Origin: Rhizorhabdus sp.
Lineage (GTDB): Bacteria; Pseudomonadota; Alphaproteobacteria; Sphingomonadales; Sphingomonadaceae
NCBI GenBank assembly: GCA_004297635.1
Contig: SCUQ01000133.1
Span: 1 to 8,898 of the forward strand
Length of the DNA stretch: 8,898 nucleotides
Direction: 5' to 3'
The notes beneath the pieces were generated by a model. That model had not been told where the DNA came from and ran no database searches. It worked only from the letters and a program-made list of their open reading frames with translations. Numbering within the stretch: the first letter of the stretch is position 1; every line of letters begins with the position of its first letter. The position numbers were made by a program, and so were the translations under genes. Below, in pieces: positions 5,934-8,898 of this stretch.

Positions 5934-7814
5934 ATGGATTCGCCGATGGCCTCAGCCCTATCGCGTCGCCGGTTCGGGCTGCTGCTCGGCGCCGCCGCCA
6001 TTGCCCCCGCCATCCCCCTTCCCGCCAATCCCGTTTCGCCCGCGCCCAAACGCTTCGGTCCCTGTCCGATCACGACGCCATTGGACAGCTTCACGCTGAA
6101 GCTGATGGAGCACACGCCGGAGATCGCCACCTATGGCGGTGTCGCGGGATCGGGCGGTGGCGGGCCGTTCGCGCGGCGGATGGATGATTATTCGCCCGAA
6201 GGCGAAGAGGCGTGGCGCACCGCGCTCGGCGAAGCGGGCATCGCCATCGAGCAGATCGACTGCGGGGGGGATGCTCTTGGCCAGCTCCGCCTGAAGATCG
6301 CCGCGACCGTGATCGAGAATGGCACGCGATCGGCCGCGATCGGCTATGGCCGCCCCAACCCCTTCTGGTTCTCCGGCCACGAGCCCTATGTCGTGAATCA
6401 GCTTTCCGGTCCGGTCGTCAATACGCCCAATGTCATGATCGCCCAGCAGCCGCTGTCCTCCCCCGTCGAGGTCGACGCCTGGATCGGGAAGCTGGACGGC
6501 TTCGCCAAAGGCTTCGACGGGGTGATCGCCAAGATGAAGGCCGATCGCGCGCTTGGCTGCATTCCGCCCCGCGCGCTGCTCGACAAGACGCTGCCGGTGA
6601 TCGAGAATTTCCTGGCAGGCCAGCCCGACCGACACCCCATGATCGTCGCGCTGCGCGATCGCATGGCCACCGCCGGGCTCGACAGCCGGATCCGCGCCGC
6701 CGCCGAGCAGCGCGCGATGACCGCACTGGAAAAGCGCGCGCGCCCGGCCTTTGCCCGGCTACGCGCGGCCGTCCGCGAGATGCTGCCCGAAGCACGCGCC
6801 GAGGCCGGTGTCTGGGCGCAGGCCGATGGCGAAGCGCTGTACGCGGCCAATGTCCGCTCCGTCGGCGACAGCCCGTTGACGCCGGAGCAGATCCACCAGA
6901 TCGGGCTGGAACAGGTGCGCATCGTCACTGCCCGGCTCAATGCCCGGCTTCGCCTGCTGGGCTTCAGCCGGGGCACCTTGCGCGAACGGCTCGACGCGCT
7001 CGCCGCCGATCCGGGGCAGCGCTTCCCCGACAGCGCCGAGGGCCGCGAGGCCGTGCTCGCCTATCTCCGCAAGCTGGTCGGGGATATGGAAGCGCGGCAG
7101 ACCCAGTTCCTCCCCGCCGCGATGATCCCAAATCAGCGCATGGATATCCGCGCGGTGCCCGTCGCCACCCAGGATTCGGCGCCGGGCGGCTATTATGACG
7201 GCCCCTCGCTCGATGGCTCCCGCCCCGGCATCTACTGGATAAACCTGCGCGATATGGCGAGCGTCCACCGCTATACCCTGCCGACGCTGAGCTATCATGA
7301 GGGTGTGCCCGGCCATCATACCCAGGGCGCCACCCTGCTCTCCTTGCCGCAATCGCCGCTGCTGCTGCGCATCGCCAGCTTCAACGCCTATCAGGAGGGC
7401 TGGGCACTCTATGCCGAACGCTTCGCGGCCGAACTGGGCGTGTACCGGCATGATCCCGCCGGCGATGTCGGCCGGCTCGCCGACGAGCTGTTCCGCTGCA
7501 TCCGTCTCGTCGTCGACACCGGGATGCACCAGCTGCGCTGGACGCGCGAACAGGCCATCGACTACATGGCCGCCCACAGCGGTTCGCCGATGAGCGAGAT
7601 CGTCGCGGAGATCGAGCGCTACATGGCCTGGCCGGCCCAGGCACTCGGCTACAAGCTGGGCCAGCTCCGCCTGTTGGCCATGCGCGACAGGCTGAAGGCG
7701 CGCATGGGCAAGCAGTTCGACCTGAGGCAGTTCCATGCCAGGGTGTTGGGCAATGGCGCGATGCCGATGGATCTGCTGGAGCAGCTGGTTCTGCCGCCCC
7801 GCGCCAAGCGCTGA
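5934..7814 (+). CDS. DUF885 family putative metallopeptidase, Tat-exported
   Basis: The protein has about 626 residues and the C-terminal DUF885 domain (PF05960). The likely zinc site is HEGVPGHH (about residues 455-462 from this start), with a downstream glutamate in FNAYQEGWALYAERF. This arrangement resembles gluzincin metallopeptidases. Upstream of it, a GGYYDGPSLDGSRPGIYWIN segment is also family-typical, as is the ending RYMAWPAQALGYKLGQ. The N-terminus carries SRRRFGLLLGAAA, a twin-arginine motif with a hydrophobic core ending in an alanine/proline-rich stretch. This predicts folded export to the periplasm. Substrates of DUF885 proteins are largely unknown. The start is uncertain among TTG 5925, ATG 5934 and ATG 5946; I chose 5934 for the GGCGAGA just upstream and the ATG codon. 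All three keep the Tat motif. It ends 2 bp from the convergent amtB stop. Confidence 0.92.
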   Translation: MDSPMASALSRRRFGLLLGAAAIAPAIPLPANPVSPAPKRFGPCPITTPLDSFTLKLMEHTPEIATYGGVAGSGGGGPFARRMDDYSPEGEEAWRTALGEAGIAIEQIDCGGDALGQLRLKIAATVIENGTRSAAIGYGRPNPFWFSGHEPYVVNQLSGPVVNTPNVMIAQQPLSSPVEVDAWIGKLDGFAKGFDGVIAKMKADRALGCIPPRALLDKTLPVIENFLAGQPDRHPMIVALRDRMATAGLDSRIRAAAEQRAMTALEKRARPAFARLRAAVREMLPEARAEAGVWAQADGEALYAANVRSVGDSPLTPEQIHQIGLEQVRIVTARLNARLRLLGFSRGTLRERLDALAADPGQRFPDSAEGREAVLAYLRKLVGDMEARQTQFLPAAMIPNQRMDIRAVPVATQDSAPGGYYDGPSLDGSRPGIYWINLRDMASVHRYTLPTLSYHEGVPGHHTQGATLLSLPQSPLLLRIASFNAYQEGWALYAERFAAELGVYRHDPAGDVGRLADELFRCIRLVVDTGMHQLRWTREQAIDYMAAHSGSPMSEIVAEIERYMAWPAQALGYKLGQLRLLAMRDRLKARMGKQFDLRQFHARVLGNGAMPMDLLEQLVLPPRAKR

Positions 7815-7816
7815 CC

Positions 7817-8898
7817 CTAGTCGAACTCGTAGGCCCGTTCGCCATGGCTCGACAGGTCGAGCCCGTCATGCTCCGCCTCGGCATCGACGCGCATCGGCAC
7901 GAACAACCCGGCGAACCTGGCCAGTCCGTAGCTCGCCACCGCCGACCAGATCGCGACCACCACGACGCCCATCGCCTGCACGCCCAATTGATCGAGGATC
8001 GTCCGCCCCTCGGCAAGGCCGATCCCGCCGAACGCGCTGCTTGCGAGCGGCGCCAGCAGCAGCGATCCGGTCATGCCGCCGACCCCATGGACCGCGAACA
8101 CGTCAAGCGAGTCATCGACCCGCCAGCGCTGCTTGATCGCCAGCACCGCCACGAAGCAGACCACCGCCCCGACGATCCCGCACAGAATGCCGCCGAGCGG
8201 CGAGATATAGCCCGCCGCCGGCGTGACGGTGGCGAGGCCGGCGATCGCGCCGGTGACGAGACCGACCGAGGTCGCCTTGCCGATCTTGATCCGTTCGAGC
8301 AACGCCCAGGCGAGCGCCGCCGCCGAAGCGGCGAGGTGAGTCGCGGTGAGCGCACTGCCGGCCGCCGCATTGGCCGCCAGCGCGGAGCCGCCGTTGAAAC
8401 CGAACCAGCCGACCCACAGCATGCCGGCACCGATCATCGTCATCGCCGGGCTGTGCGGTGGGATCATCGATTGCGGGAAACCGCGCCGCCGGCCGATCAT
8501 GATGGCGATGACCAGTGCGGAGATACCCGCCGTGGTGTGGACGACGATGCCGCCCGCGAAATCGAGTACGCCGCGCGCCGCCATCCAGCCGCCGCCCCAG
8601 ATCCAGTGGGCCGCCGGGATATAGACGACGAACAGCCATAGCGCCGAAAACAACATCACCCAGCCGAAACGCACCCGCTCCGGAAAGGCGCCGATCACCA
8701 GTGCCGGGGTGATGATCGCGAACATCATCTGGTACAGCGCGAAGACATTCTCCGGAATGCTGAGCCCCTGGCGCACCCCTTCGAGCCCGTGCAGCCCCAG
8801 CATCGACAGATCGCCGATCCATGGCGTGCCGCCCGCAAAGGCAAGGCTGTAGCCGCCGGCGAACCACAGCACCGACACCAGTGCCGCGATGGCGAAGC
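7817..8898 (-). CDS. amtB: ammonium transporter, 5' end cut by the window edge
   Basis: This is an Amt-family ammonium channel of the inner membrane. The frame is open to the right edge, so about 359 residues are visible and roughly the first 50 or more are missing. Counting from the GTG at 8878, key E. coli AmtB residues fall in place without gaps: the Phe107 gate at Phe53, Trp148 at Trp94, Asp160 at Asp106, the pore histidines His168 and His318 at His114 and His264 (same 150-residue spacing), Phe215 at Phe161 and Ser219 at Ser165. The cytoplasmic tail ends GLDLSSHGERAYEFD, the conserved element contacted by the PII protein GlnK, so post-translational gating by GlnK is likely. In most proteobacteria glnK lies just upstream of amtB, here beyond the edge. 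The GTG at 8878 is internal and should not be taken as the start. Confidence 0.97.
   Translation of the reverse strand, partial: FAIAALVSVLWFAGGYSLAFAGGTPWIGDLSMLGLHGLEGVRQGLSIPENVFALYQMMFAIITPALVIGAFPERVRFGWVMLFSALWLFVVYIPAAHWIWGGGWMAARGVLDFAGGIVVHTTAGISALVIAIMIGRRRGFPQSMIPPHSPAMTMIGAGMLWVGWFGFNGGSALAANAAAGSALTATHLAASAAALAWALLERIKIGKATSVGLVTGAIAGLATVTPAAGYISPLGGILCGIVGAVVCFVAVLAIKQRWRVDDSLDVFAVHGVGGMTGSLLLAPLASSAFGGIGLAEGRTILDQLGVQAMGVVVVAIWSAVASYGLARFAGLFVPMRVDAEAEHDGLDLSSHGERAYEFD

Noticed and set aside
6759..7736. 325-codon minus-strand open frame within the DUF885 gene
   Set aside because: It is a shadow of a conserved domain-bearing gene on the other strand, with no domain or plausible start signal of its own.
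7844..8641. 265-codon plus-strand open frame opposite amtB
   Set aside because: The composition is dominated by Arg, Asp and His, and it is antisense to a clearly conserved ammonium transporter.
1..8898. Search for a mobile element, CRISPR array, toxin-antitoxin or defence system
   Set aside because: I see no transposase, integrase, direct-repeat array, tRNA-associated insertion, or nuclease/helicase-type genes. Base composition by eye is uniform apart from the 1472-1520 promoter patch.

Overview
This GC-rich window comes from a proteobacterial chromosome. An alphaproteobacterium of the Sphingomonadales type is my best guess, from the style of the encoded proteins and codon use and from the LysR-regulator/ilvD pair, which resembles the ilvR-ilvD pair known in Caulobacter. 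It holds nine protein genes, two of them cut by the window edges, packed with very short gaps. I see no rRNA, tRNA, CRISPR, insertion sequence, phage or integrase signal.

Left part (1-1471, all minus strand): a LysR-type regulator (572-1471), a small secreted lipoprotein (100-465) and the first 34 codons of an NAD(P)H-hydrate repair enzyme (nnr, 1-103, running off the left edge). The lipoprotein stop and the nnr start share an ATGA, so these two are probably translationally coupled. The regulator is divergent from ilvD across a 106-bp AT-rich control region. That region carries a perfect 8-bp inverted repeat overlapping the inferred -10 and Shine-Dalgarno of the regulator, and it looks like the operator of an IlvR-type circuit.

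Centre (1578-4460, plus strand): ilvD, encoding dihydroxy-acid dehydratase of branched-chain amino acid synthesis, is followed 42 bp later by an EI24-family (CysZ-like) membrane protein and then by a 78-residue protein of unknown function with a strong ribosome binding site. The last gene meets the oppositely oriented N-formylglutamate amidohydrolase-like gene at a single CTAG that supplies the stop codon of both.

Right part: a two-gene minus-strand unit (crotonase-fold protein 5149-5886, then N-formylglutamate amidohydrolase-like protein 4457-5152, ATGA overlap) is divergent from a Tat-exported DUF885 putative metallopeptidase (5934-7814). That gene ends 2 bp from the end of a convergent ammonium transporter gene (amtB, 7817-8898), whose 5' end lies outside the window.

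The content is mainly housekeeping metabolism, and I do not see a clear novel defence or mobile system. The best leads are the ilvR/ilvD operator, and the crotonase that lacks both usual catalytic glutamates and is coupled to an amidohydrolase.
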